Position numbers and translations under genes: made by a program
NCBI GenBank assembly: GCA_015229095.1
Contig: JADGCE010000005.1
Coordinates: 16,874-44,276, forward strand
Direction of reading: 5' to 3'
Length of the DNA stretch: 27,403 bases
Source of the DNA: Magnetococcales bacterium
GTDB taxonomy: Bacteria > Pseudomonadota > Magnetococcia > Magnetococcales > Magnetaquicoccaceae
Shown: one piece after another, positions 16,083 to 23,795 of the stretch
Layout: each line of letters begins with the position of its first letter
How positions within the stretch are numbered: the stretch's first letter is position 1
Notes under the pieces: model-generated
The model's database searches: none
What the model saw: only the letters and a program-made list of their open reading frames with translations
Told to the model about the DNA's origin: nothing

Positions 16083-17662
16083 AGATCTGAATCCGTTTCC
16101 CTCAGTCGTTCGGCATGGTTGTGTGCTTCTTGCAAGAGGAAAGAGAGCGAAGGGCGGGGGGAGGCCTCCACGACCAGTTGGAATGCAAACAGGGAACGGA
16201 AGAGTGCGATACAGGCCCGGTTGACCGCCAGCAACAGTTGGCCGAGCCCTCCTGAAAACAGGAAGGGGAAGGGCACCGGTGAACCCCACACCTGGCGGAT
16301 GTGAAAGTTGGTTTGGTGCAGCAGGCGCAAAAGAGAGGCCTCTGTGAACAGTCGGCAGTGGGTCATGTCCAGAATGCCCCGTTTGCCATAGTTGAAACAG
16401 CCAAACAGCAGGGAGAGGCGGGTGAGAATAAAGGCCACGTTGCCTGTACTGACAATGACTCGTGCTTCGGGTCGCAGGCCGCTGGCCTGCAGGGAGAGCA
16501 TCAGCATTTCCGGTTTGGTCAAATGTTCCACCACATCGAGGAGAAGGACGACGTCAAAGAGGCTGTAATCGAGTTCTGGCAAACCGGAATCCATATCATG
16601 GAGGATGAAATGATCCAGCTCTTGCGTCGGCACAAAACGGTCCACACCCGTGACATGGCACCCTTTATGGCGCAAGGCGGCACCCACCATCCCCGCGCCG
16701 CATCCCAGATCCAACACCTTTGCGCCTGATGGTATGCGTTCGACACTCCACCGGTGGGGGCTGGCAAAGCCGAGTTTTTCCTTGTAGTGTTTGTTGGAAT
16801 GAGCTTCCGGGGCGCAATCATATTTTATATCATATAAAACATGGAAGTTTTGCATGGCTGCTTTCAAGGTGGTTTTGACAACGTTGATAGCATAGTGCAT
16901 ACCATTTACATTACAAATCTCATCGCCATAATGGGTGGGAATGGCTTTTTCGGCGATGCGCAGCCCGGCCTGCTGCAACTGTATGATGATTTCGGTGTCG
17001 AAATGGAAATCGTTGGTATTCAGATGAAAGGGAATTTTTTTCAGGGCATGCACCCCATAGACGCGATAACCGGTATGATATTCGCTGAGACGACACCCCA
17101 AAAGGGCATTCTGGATGGCTGTCAACACGGTATTGCCCACAAACTTGTATCGGGGCATGCCACCCTGGAGCGCGCGTTTGGGTTGCAACATGCGGGAACC
17201 CAGCACGGCATCCGCCGTATCGGACAGCAAGGGTTGCAGCAAATCCGGGAGGCATTCCGGTGCATATTGGCCGTCGCCGTGAATCAAGGCGACCCAATCA
17301 AACCCCCTTTGAATGGCATATTGATAGCCAACCTTTTGATTGCCGCCATAACCCAGATTGTTCGGGTTGGCCAATACGGTGATCGGGAATGGCAGCCAAT
17401 CCCCTTGAGCGACGGCCAAGCTTCGGGAAAAGGTATTGTCCGCAGAGCTGTCATCGATGATGAGTATTTCAATATCAAAAGCTGTTTTCAAGTCGGCAGG
17501 AATACGTCTCAGGACATCACCAATGGTGCGTTCCGCATTGTAGGTCACAATGAATACCAACAGACGTTTCTTGACGGATGTCTGCGACTTGGGTGGAAAT
17601 AGTGTGTTCAATGGTTGTCGGGTCTTTTCCCTGGGCTCTTCTTTAATCCCGCAGCAATTCAT
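16079..17662 (-). CDS. Fusion of GT2 glycosyltransferase and SAM-dependent methyltransferase
   Basis: From the ATG at 17662 the product has 527 residues in two domains. Residues 34-240 are a family 2 glycosyltransferase of the dolichol-phosphate-mannose-synthase type. It shows VFIVTYNAERTI, EILIIDDSS and the metal-binding HGDGQY (D130), with no C-terminal membrane pair. Residues 285-470 are a class I methyltransferase with VLDLGCGAG (316-324), the ribose-binding acidic residue D341 and VLLLDVVEHL. It probably transfers a sugar from a nucleotide donor to polyprenyl phosphate or a glycan, and methylates a related product. The start overlaps the end of dapD by 20 bases. A TTG at 17707 is an alternative. 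It is the last gene of the M14-dapC-dapD operon and converges on the putative GT-C gene. Confidence 0.85.
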   Translation of the reverse strand: MNCCGIKEEPREKTRQPLNTLFPPKSQTSVKKRLLVFIVTYNAERTIGDVLRRIPADLKTAFDIEILIIDDSSADNTFSRSLAVAQGDWLPFPITVLANPNNLGYGGNQKVGYQYAIQRGFDWVALIHGDGQYAPECLPDLLQPLLSDTADAVLGSRMLQPKRALQGGMPRYKFVGNTVLTAIQNALLGCRLSEYHTGYRVYGVHALKKIPFHLNTNDFHFDTEIIIQLQQAGLRIAEKAIPTHYGDEICNVNGMHYAINVVKTTLKAAMQNFHVLYDIKYDCAPEAHSNKHYKEKLGFASPHRWSVERIPSGAKVLDLGCGAGMVGAALRHKGCHVTGVDRFVPTQELDHFILHDMDSGLPELDYSLFDVVLLLDVVEHLTKPEMLMLSLQASGLRPEARVIVSTGNVAFILTRLSLLFGCFNYGKRGILDMTHCRLFTEASLLRLLHQTNFHIRQVWGSPVPFPFLFSGGLGQLLLAVNRACIALFRSLFAFQLVVEASPRPSLSFLLQEAHNHAERLRETDSDL

Positions 17663-18500
17663 TGAGAGCCGTCTTGGAACGGGTTTGTGCATCCACCGTT
17701 TTGACAATCACCGCACAGTACAGGTTGGGACCAGGGGAGCCATCTGCCAGAGGCTTGCCGGGTTGGCTGCCGGAAACCACAACGGAGTAGGGGGGAACAT
17801 AGCCCATATGGACCTTTCCGGTGCTGCGATCGATGATGCGGGTGGAACTGCCCAGGTAGACACCCATGGAGAGGACGGCGCCCGTACCCACCACCACACC
17901 CTCTGCCACTTCTGCCCGTGCTCCGATAAAACAGTTATCTTCGATAATGACCGGGTTGGCTTGCAGGGGCTCCAGTACGCCACCGATACCCGCTCCACCG
18001 GACAGATGCACATTTTTGCCGATTTGCGCGCAGGAGCCCACCGTCGCCCAGGCGTCCACCATGCTGCCTTCCCCGACATAGGCGCCAATATTGACAAAGG
18101 AGGGCAGCAGAACGGCGCCGGGGGCGACAAAGCTGCCTTTGCGGGCGGTGGCCGGGGGTACCACCCGAATGCCCGCCTGACGAAACCGCTCGCTATCCCA
18201 ACCGCTGAACTTCAAGGGCACCTTGTCGTAGCAGAGCATCTCTCCCTGTCTCATCAACCGGTTTTCGTTCAACCGGAAAGAGAGAAGGACCGCCTTTTTG
18301 ATCCATTGATGGACCAGCCAGCCGTGTACGGCGTCGGGATGCTCCGGGGCGGGTTCGGCAACCCGCAATTCTCCCTTGTCCAGAGCTTCAATGACGCTAT
18401 CGACGGCGCGATGAATCTCTGGGTCGCTTTGGGGCGTGACACGGCCACGCTCTTCCCATACCTGCTCAATGAGGGGCTTCAGGGTGTGTGTGGTAGACAT
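17643..18500 (-). CDS. dapD: Tetrahydrodipicolinate N-succinyltransferase
   Basis: DapD transfers succinyl from succinyl-CoA to tetrahydrodipicolinate, the first step specific to the succinylase DAP branch. The 285-residue product has an N-terminal helical domain (WEERGRV, FRLNENRLM) and then left-handed parallel beta-helix hexapeptide repeats from about residue 125 to 245. Examples are GAYVGEGSMVDAWATVGSCA, HLSGGAGIGGVLEP and IIEDNCFIGARAEVAEGV. The C-terminal part, NLYCAVIVKTVD, is typical. An AAGGA precedes the ATG, and the gap after dapC is 11 bases. It functions in the cytoplasm as a trimer in the known family. The 3' end is overlapped by the start of the GT2-methyltransferase. Identity is secure. 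Confidence 0.97.
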   Translation of the reverse strand: MSTTHTLKPLIEQVWEERGRVTPQSDPEIHRAVDSVIEALDKGELRVAEPAPEHPDAVHGWLVHQWIKKAVLLSFRLNENRLMRQGEMLCYDKVPLKFSGWDSERFRQAGIRVVPPATARKGSFVAPGAVLLPSFVNIGAYVGEGSMVDAWATVGSCAQIGKNVHLSGGAGIGGVLEPLQANPVIIEDNCFIGARAEVAEGVVVGTGAVLSMGVYLGSSTRIIDRSTGKVHMGYVPPYSVVVSGSQPGKPLADGSPGPNLYCAVIVKTVDAQTRSKTALNELLRD

Positions 18501-18511
18501 GGTTCAATCCT

Positions 18512-19762
18512 TTATCCAAGTGGGAGATGTTGCAGTTCCGTAGCGGCCTGGGCAATCCGTTGCATGGCTTGGCGGTTCTCTTCCGGCGAGGCCACCAGGG
18601 CGATACGCACATAGGGCGCACCGGGATTGTTTCCGGTGTCGTCGGGACGCCCCAGATAGGCCCCCGGCAGCACGGTGACCTGATAGCGTGCATGCAGATG
18701 GCGGGCAAAATGTTCACCACCACCGGGAACCCGCAGCCACAGATAAAAGCCGGCCTGGGGGCGTTCCACAGGCAAGACCGGACTTAAAATGGCCAGGGCA
18801 TCGGCCAGTTTTTCCCGATAGATGGCCCGGTTTTCCTGCACATGGGTTTCATCTTCCCAGGCAGCGATGGCGGCGCGCTGAATGAAACGGGGCGTGGCAC
18901 ACCCCGTATAGGTGCGCAGACGAAAATAGTGGCTCAGCCATTGGGCATCCCCCGCAACAAAGCCGGAACGGGCCCCCGGCATGTTGGAGCGTTTGGACAA
19001 CGAATGAAAAACCAAGCAGTTTTTAAAGTCCTCCATGCCCATCTGCCGGGCCGCCTGCAGCAGACCGGGCGGCGGCTGATCGTACCAGATTTCCGAATAA
19101 CATTCATCTGCCGCCAAAACAAAATGATAGCGATGCGCCAGTTCGATCAGATGTTGCAGCGCCTCCAGGGAAAAAACGGCGCCGGTGGGATTGCCGGGAG
19201 AACAGAGATAAAGCAACGCCGTGCGTTGGAGAATGGCAGGGGGGAGGGCGTGATAGTCTGGGATAAAGCCGCAGTCGGCGGTACACGGCACATAAACCGG
19301 TTGCGCTCCTGCCATATAGGCCGCCCCTTCATAAATCTGGTAAAAGGGATTGGGCATCACGATGAACGGTTTTTCTGCGCCATGGCTGTTGGTGACGGCC
19401 TGGGCAATGGAAAACAGGGCTTCCCGTGTGCCGTTGACGGGCAGAAGATGACGATTCGGGTCCAGAGTGCCATGCCCCAATTGAAACCGCTTTTCCAGCC
19501 AGGAGGCGATGGCGCGCTGCAAAGCGCTCTCTCCCCGTGTGGTGGGATAGACGCCAATGTCATCCAGGGCCGCTGCCATGACCTGCCGGATCAAGGGTGG
19601 CACGGCATGTTTCGGTTCGCCAATGGAGAGATTGATGGGGGAATAGGGGGGCGCCTCCCCCTCACCCGCTCTGCCGTTGTCCTGCGTCTGCGGGGCAACT
19701 CTCAGCAAGTCAGCCAGTTTTTCAAACGGATAGGGATGCAACTGCTGCAACAGGGGATTCAT
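18512..19762 (-). CDS. dapC: Succinyldiaminopimelate transaminase
   Basis: This is a fold-type I PLP aminotransferase, 416 residues. It shows INLSIGEPKH near the N-terminus, VYPTTRGESALQRAI, the NPTG motif (N191), the D219/Y222 pair in ADECYSEIWYD, the Schiff-base lysine K257 in HSLSKRSNMPGAR, and R386 in VRIALV for the carboxylate. The subgroup resembles the DapC that converts N-succinyl-2-amino-6-ketopimelate to N-succinyl-DAP. The placement directly before dapD supports that role over other aminotransferases. Its ATG overlaps the stop of the upstream M14 peptidase gene in an ATGA junction (19759-19762), so translation is probably coupled. Function is secure at pathway level. Confidence 0.93.
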   Translation of the reverse strand: MNPLLQQLHPYPFEKLADLLRVAPQTQDNGRAGEGEAPPYSPINLSIGEPKHAVPPLIRQVMAAALDDIGVYPTTRGESALQRAIASWLEKRFQLGHGTLDPNRHLLPVNGTREALFSIAQAVTNSHGAEKPFIVMPNPFYQIYEGAAYMAGAQPVYVPCTADCGFIPDYHALPPAILQRTALLYLCSPGNPTGAVFSLEALQHLIELAHRYHFVLAADECYSEIWYDQPPPGLLQAARQMGMEDFKNCLVFHSLSKRSNMPGARSGFVAGDAQWLSHYFRLRTYTGCATPRFIQRAAIAAWEDETHVQENRAIYREKLADALAILSPVLPVERPQAGFYLWLRVPGGGEHFARHLHARYQVTVLPGAYLGRPDDTGNNPGAPYVRIALVASPEENRQAMQRIAQAATELQHLPLG

Positions 19763-21039
19763 GGCGTTGTGCTCGTCGTCTTTTTGGCGGGTTTGGCGGT
19801 GCCGGACTGTTGGGGTTTGTCCGTTTTAGGCTTGACAGCTTTGCTCTTGCTGGTCGGTTTGGGTGGGGCAGGCGTCCCGGTCGGGGCCGTTTTCTCTGTG
19901 GACGGGGGTTGGCCCACAACAGGCAGAGGATGATCCACGACGGGCAAGGGATGTTCTGTGCCCGACAGGGGCCCGGATGACTGTACCGGTGGCATGCGGT
20001 CAAACACATGGCCGCGAATCCAGCCGATCAAATCCGACCAGATGGATTCGATTTCTGCAGCGGTCGGCAGGATGCCCGCGTGGGGCAGCTCAATGGTAAT
20101 AATCGGAATTTTCAGGCTTTCGACGGCATACCGTCCCAGGGAACCCGGGTAGGTACCCAGCAGAGAGAGATAGATGGGGCCCAGTCGCTCCGGTGGGGTG
20201 GTGGGAGGACCGTCAAAGTCCAACAGACCGAAGGGGGCGTGTATCGAAACAATGACGTTCGGACGGAACTTCTTGATCTCCTCCACCAGCCATTGGGATT
20301 CCGGTTCGCTCAAGGGAAATTTGCCGGGAAATCGACGGGGATCCTTGCCCGTGCGCCGTACCCAATAGTCCGCACTGTCCTCTTTCCAGTCACGGGTGGG
20401 AAAATTGCGATTCAAATCGACCCCACGGGCATTGGTGCGGGTGGATTGACTGCGCAACAAACCGTCCGGATTGACCAGAGGGACAATGTGCCAGTGAAAG
20501 GGGGTTGTATGATTTTTTTCTAAAAGTTTCATCCATTTAAAAACGATACTGACGGAAGAGTATTCATCCCCGTGTACCCCGCCAATCAACAGCACCCGAG
20601 CCTGGGGAGGCTTGGTGTCGCTGTTGGATTTTTCCGGGGTGCCGGAGGAGCGGGGCAGTGGCGTAAAGGTTTTTAACAAGATGGGAATACCCTCAACCGA
20701 ATCACTGCCGGTCGGCTGCAAACCACTGGCCATGCATGCCTCATAGTCGACACTGCTCAGTTTGGCACCAATTTTGAGACAGCTCTCGTGGACGGTGAGG
20801 GTGGCCCGCTTTTCGCCCTCTTTTTTGACGCCGTCCTGTACAACGGTGGATTGACTGGCGGCCTCCTTGACGAGCTCCTGAACCTCATCCTGGAAGGAGA
20901 GGGGAGGCTCGGCGGCGGTGGCGCGGTGGGGGAAAATCCCCCCATGGAGCCACAGCAGCAGCACCACTGCCATCCGCAGGAAGCGTTTCACCACGACGGA
21001 GGGAGAGGCGATACGCTCTCTGCTGGAGATGGTTGACAT
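19759..21039 (-). CDS. M14 zinc carboxypeptidase, MpaA-like, with signal anchor and basic Pro-rich tail
   Basis: The 426-residue product has an N-terminal hydrophobic segment (about 20-43, ending ATAAEPP) that exports or anchors it. The M14 zinc site is complete: H156 and E159 in GGVHGDEYSS, and H267 in VSIHAPFG. TNARGVDLNRNFP supplies the substrate-binding residues and E317 in TIELP is the general base. This pattern resembles MpaA, which splits the gamma-glutamyl-meso-DAP bond of murein peptides, though MpaA is cytoplasmic in E. coli and this protein appears exported. From about residue 350 a tail rich in Pro, Lys and Thr holds a doubled HPLPVV unit and may bind anionic wall polymers. It leads the operon with dapC and dapD. 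Substrate is inferred. Confidence 0.85.
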   Translation of the reverse strand: MSTISSRERIASPSVVVKRFLRMAVVLLLWLHGGIFPHRATAAEPPLSFQDEVQELVKEAASQSTVVQDGVKKEGEKRATLTVHESCLKIGAKLSSVDYEACMASGLQPTGSDSVEGIPILLKTFTPLPRSSGTPEKSNSDTKPPQARVLLIGGVHGDEYSSVSIVFKWMKLLEKNHTTPFHWHIVPLVNPDGLLRSQSTRTNARGVDLNRNFPTRDWKEDSADYWVRRTGKDPRRFPGKFPLSEPESQWLVEEIKKFRPNVIVSIHAPFGLLDFDGPPTTPPERLGPIYLSLLGTYPGSLGRYAVESLKIPIITIELPHAGILPTAAEIESIWSDLIGWIRGHVFDRMPPVQSSGPLSGTEHPLPVVDHPLPVVGQPPSTEKTAPTGTPAPPKPTSKSKAVKPKTDKPQQSGTAKPAKKTTSTTP

Positions 21040-21120
21040 GAATTTTGATCGGAATTTTGGCTGAATAACGTTAAAATAAAAAAAGGTTGCCGCTTTTGCT
21101 TCTGCACGCGCATAATGGCG

Positions 21121-21149
21121 TTGGCATTTATTTTCTGACGTGCTAGACT
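21121..21149 (+). promoter_or_regulatory. Sigma-70-like promoter for the M15 peptidase-folK-pan operon
   Basis: TTGGCA (21121-21126) and TAGACT (21144-21149) are separated by exactly 17 bases. Transcription would start near 21156, leaving a leader of about 130 bases. No clear promoter is visible for the divergent M14 gene in the same 246-base gap. Confidence 0.55.
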
Positions 21150-21285
21150 CGCCGCTTGTTTTTACTGCATGTGGGGAGCGGCGTCAATTCTTCATCCGCT
21201 GCCGTATTCGTATTTTGCCGTGTATGGGAGGGCAGGATGGTTGCGCCGTTGGGGGTCTTTTCGCATTGAAAATTGGTATAACGGA

Positions 21286-22209
21286 ATGAAAAGACGGGAT
21301 TTTCTCTGCTCACTCACCCGGTTCGCCGTCGGCGCAGCTCCTCTGGTGCTGGGTGCCGGGGTGGCCTCTCAGGCGGTTGTTTCCCAGGCCATGGCCGCCC
21401 TGGATCCGGATACGGGAGATGGGATGGCGGGCTCGGAGGGTGGGGCGTTGCCTTCGCCCTTGTCCGCGCCCAAACTCCGGGGTAACGATCTTGATCTCTA
21501 CCTGCACAAATTGCGGGCCTTCAATTCGACCCATGAAGGGGATGTCTTCCTGGATTCCAAGCGGTTTGCTTTGCTGCAGTCCGCCCTGGCCCGGTTGCAC
21601 CGGGTCCAGGAGACGGTGGGATTCGGCCATTTTTACCTGCTGGATTTTGACGAAGCGATCCGCGTCGCCAAAATGCACACCGCCGTTGGGGCGTTTACAG
21701 TGGAAGAGCTGGATTTTCTGGAACAGCTCTTCTACGAGCGGGCCCTGCTCTACGGGTTTTTTGGAGAAAAACCGTTAAAAAATCTGACCGACCAGATCAA
21801 CAAGGGTGAGGTGGTCAAGGTGCCCAACAGCGGCAACCATCTCTATCGGGGCAAGCCTCTGGAGGTCTATGCCACCCTGCGGCGCAAACTGGGGGATAAG
21901 CTTGTTTTGACCTCTGGTGTACGCAGTGTTGTCAAGCAGTTTATGCTGTTCATGAGCAAAATCCATGAGGGCAACGGCAACCTCTCCCGTGCCTCCCGCT
22001 CCCTGGCCCCGCCCGGCTATTCCTACCACGGCGTCAGCGATTTTGATGTGGGTCAGGTGGGATACGGACAGCATAACTTCACTGAAAAATTTGTGGAATC
22101 GGATGTGTTCAAGCGGTTGTATGACATGGGCTACCTGAGCCTGCGCTATCCCCGTGACAACCTGACCGGTGTGCGCTTTGAGCCTTGGCATGTCAAGGTG
22201 GATGTCTGA
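21286..22209 (+). CDS. Tat-exported M15-family (VanY-like) peptidoglycan carboxypeptidase
   Basis: From the ATG at 21286 the product has 307 residues and begins MKRRDFLCSL, a twin-arginine signal, with a hydrophobic stretch to about residue 38. The catalytic part has TSGVRS (209-214), the zinc motif SYHGVSDFD (H248, with D252 or D254) and FEPWH, where E299 is the catalytic acid and H302 the third ligand. M15B enzymes cleave D-alanyl-D-alanine or related stem-peptide bonds in the periplasm. The spacing from H248 to D254 is six, one less than the SxHxxGxAxD consensus, so the second ligand is uncertain. A longer frame begins at 21169 but would bury the Tat motif. The stop overlaps the start of folK by 8 bases. 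This is wall metabolism, not evidence of vancomycin resistance. Confidence 0.84.
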   Translation: MKRRDFLCSLTRFAVGAAPLVLGAGVASQAVVSQAMAALDPDTGDGMAGSEGGALPSPLSAPKLRGNDLDLYLHKLRAFNSTHEGDVFLDSKRFALLQSALARLHRVQETVGFGHFYLLDFDEAIRVAKMHTAVGAFTVEELDFLEQLFYERALLYGFFGEKPLKNLTDQINKGEVVKVPNSGNHLYRGKPLEVYATLRRKLGDKLVLTSGVRSVVKQFMLFMSKIHEGNGNLSRASRSLAPPGYSYHGVSDFDVGQVGYGQHNFTEKFVESDVFKRLYDMGYLSLRYPRDNLTGVRFEPWHVKVDV

Positions 22210-22732
22210 TCCACCCCTCTCCGATCCCTCTTTCCTGGCCACCCTCGCCTGGATCGGCGTGGGTTCCAACCAGGGCAATATCCTGTCGGTCTGCCGCCGT
22301 GCCGTGGCGCGCCTGGGGGGGCATCCTGGTGTGCGCGTGCTCTGCCAGTCCCCTCTCTACCGTACAGAACCGGTAGGGCCCGTCCGTCAGCCTTGGTATG
22401 TCAACGGCGTGGTAGGCGTGCAGAGCCGCATGGGGCCGCAGGCCTTGTTGCGCCTGTTGCACCGCATGGAGCGCTCTTTCGGACGCGACCGCCGCCGGGA
22501 AAAACCGTGGGGACCGCGTCCCCTGGATCTGGATCTTCTCCTCTACGGCGACCGTGTCGTTCGGCGTTCCCTCTTGCACCTGCCCCATCCCCATCTGCAT
22601 CAACGCCGCTTCGTGTTGCGCCCCCTGGCGGATGTCGCCCCCACGCTGCGCCATCCCGTTTTCGGTAAAACAGTTGACAGTATGCTTCAGGAAGTGGATG
22701 ATGCTGCTCGTGTGGAGCCCTTGTTGGGATAG
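22202..22732 (+). CDS. folK: 2-amino-4-hydroxy-6-hydroxymethyldihydropteridine pyrophosphokinase
   Basis: FolK transfers pyrophosphate from ATP to the pterin alcohol before dihydropteroate synthesis. The 176-residue product has WIGVGSNQGN near the start, SPLYRTEPVG, YVNGVV and the HPPK signature KPWGPRPLDLDLLLYG (101-116). HPHLHQRRFVLRPL follows. I choose the ATG at 22202, which overlaps the stop of the M15 gene and has AAGGTGG directly before it. The frame also opens at 22169 inside the previous gene. The gene precedes panB by 133 bases in the same direction. Identity is secure. Confidence 0.96.
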   Translation: MSDPPLSDPSFLATLAWIGVGSNQGNILSVCRRAVARLGGHPGVRVLCQSPLYRTEPVGPVRQPWYVNGVVGVQSRMGPQALLRLLHRMERSFGRDRRREKPWGPRPLDLDLLLYGDRVVRRSLLHLPHPHLHQRRFVLRPLADVAPTLRHPVFGKTVDSMLQEVDDAARVEPLLG

Positions 22733-22865
22733 AGCATCGACTTTCTCCGGAAAGCGGTGACCCTCCTGTCTCCGCAGTGGTGTTGCCTCCGGCGCAGAAG
22801 AAGAGATGCCCTGCCGATGGTTGCCTGGATCAACCTTTTACCGGTGGACCGGGACAAAACGAAGG

Positions 22866-23726
22866 ATGAAGCGTGCCATTGTACCACAATCGATGAGTGC
22901 CCTCCCGGCTTCCCCAGCCGGTGCTGCCGCTGCCCCGGTAACCGTGCCCGGTTTGCAACGCATGAAGCGGGAAGGGGTGCGTATCGTCTCTACCACGGCC
23001 TATGATTTTTCCTTTGCCCGCCTGTTGGACAAGGCGGGGGTCGACCTTTTGCTGGTGGGGGACTCCCTGGGTATGGTGATCCAGGGACACAGCACCACCC
23101 TGCCGGTCACCCTGGAACAGATGATTTACCATACAGCGGCGGTTGTACGAGGTGCCAGACGGGCCATGGTGGTTTGCGATATGCCCTTTGGTTTTTGCCA
23201 TGGCGGGGGTGTGGCGGTCATGGATGCGGCTGTCCGGGTATTGAAAGAGACCGGTTGTCACGGGGTCAAGCTGGAGGGCGGCGTGCGCATGGCAGAGACC
23301 ATCCGCTTCCTGTGGGAACAACAGGTTCCCGTGCTGGCCCATGTGGGGTTGACGCCACAATCGGTGCATGCGTTTGGCGGCTTCAAGGTGCAGGGGCGGG
23401 GGGAGGATGCCGAAAGGGTGATGGCGGATGCCGTGGCGGTGGCCGAAGCGGGCGCGTTTGCCGTGGTGCTGGAGGGTATTCCGGCCCCGTTGGCGCGGCG
23501 TATCACCGAGCGACTGGAAATTCCAACCATCGGTATCGGGGCGGGCGGCCAATGTGATGGCCAGGTGTTGGTGATGCACGATTTGCTGGGTATCTACGAA
23601 GAGGTGGTGCCCCGCTTTGTCAAGTGTTATCTCCCGGACAGAACGGTGTTCCATGCCGTGGGTCGTTTTGTGGATGATGTGCGGAGCGGACAATTTCCCA
23701 CCGAAGAGCACAGCTTCACGGAGTGA
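22866..23726 (+). CDS. panB: Ketopantoate hydroxymethyltransferase
   Basis: PanB adds a hydroxymethyl group from 5,10-methylene-tetrahydrofolate to 2-oxoisovalerate, the first step to pantothenate. The product shows STTAYDFSFARLLDKAGVD, the magnesium site VGDSLGM (D66), CDMPFG (D105), GVKLEGG (E137), HVGLTPQ, and E203 in VLEGIP followed by IGIGAGGQCDGQVLVMHDLLG. Counting starts at the ATG at 22866, giving 286 residues. ATG at 22806 (306 residues) and 22893 (277 residues) are in frame, and none has an ideal ribosome site. The extra N-terminal Ala/Pro-rich residues are not part of the core. It is followed by panC and panD, and folK upstream supplies the same folate pathway. Confidence 0.95.
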   Translation: MKRAIVPQSMSALPASPAGAAAAPVTVPGLQRMKREGVRIVSTTAYDFSFARLLDKAGVDLLLVGDSLGMVIQGHSTTLPVTLEQMIYHTAAVVRGARRAMVVCDMPFGFCHGGGVAVMDAAVRVLKETGCHGVKLEGGVRMAETIRFLWEQQVPVLAHVGLTPQSVHAFGGFKVQGRGEDAERVMADAVAVAEAGAFAVVLEGIPAPLARRITERLEIPTIGIGAGGQCDGQVLVMHDLLGIYEEVVPRFVKCYLPDRTVFHAVGRFVDDVRSGQFPTEEHSFTE

Positions 23727-23731
23727 AAACA

Positions 23732-23739
23732 GGGGGGGG
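23732..23739 (+). repeat. Run of eight G between panB and panC
   Basis: Eight G lie 6 bases after the panB stop, about 57 bases before the panC start. A change in length here would not alter any protein but could affect transcript structure. Confidence 0.6.
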
Positions 23740-23795
23740 CAGATGGGCGGCAACCGGGGAGCAGGACCGGAGGGTCAGCAAGATGAGGGGGCAGG

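Noticed and set aside
21286..22209. Vancomycin resistance gene (VanY)
   Set aside because: Only the M15 fold is shared. There is no vanHAX or VanRS, and Tat export with wall-metabolism neighbours suits a housekeeping carboxypeptidase.
23732..23770. Second G-quadruplex motif after panB
   Set aside because: The runs are present but one loop is eight bases and one run is shared, so it does not meet the usual pattern.
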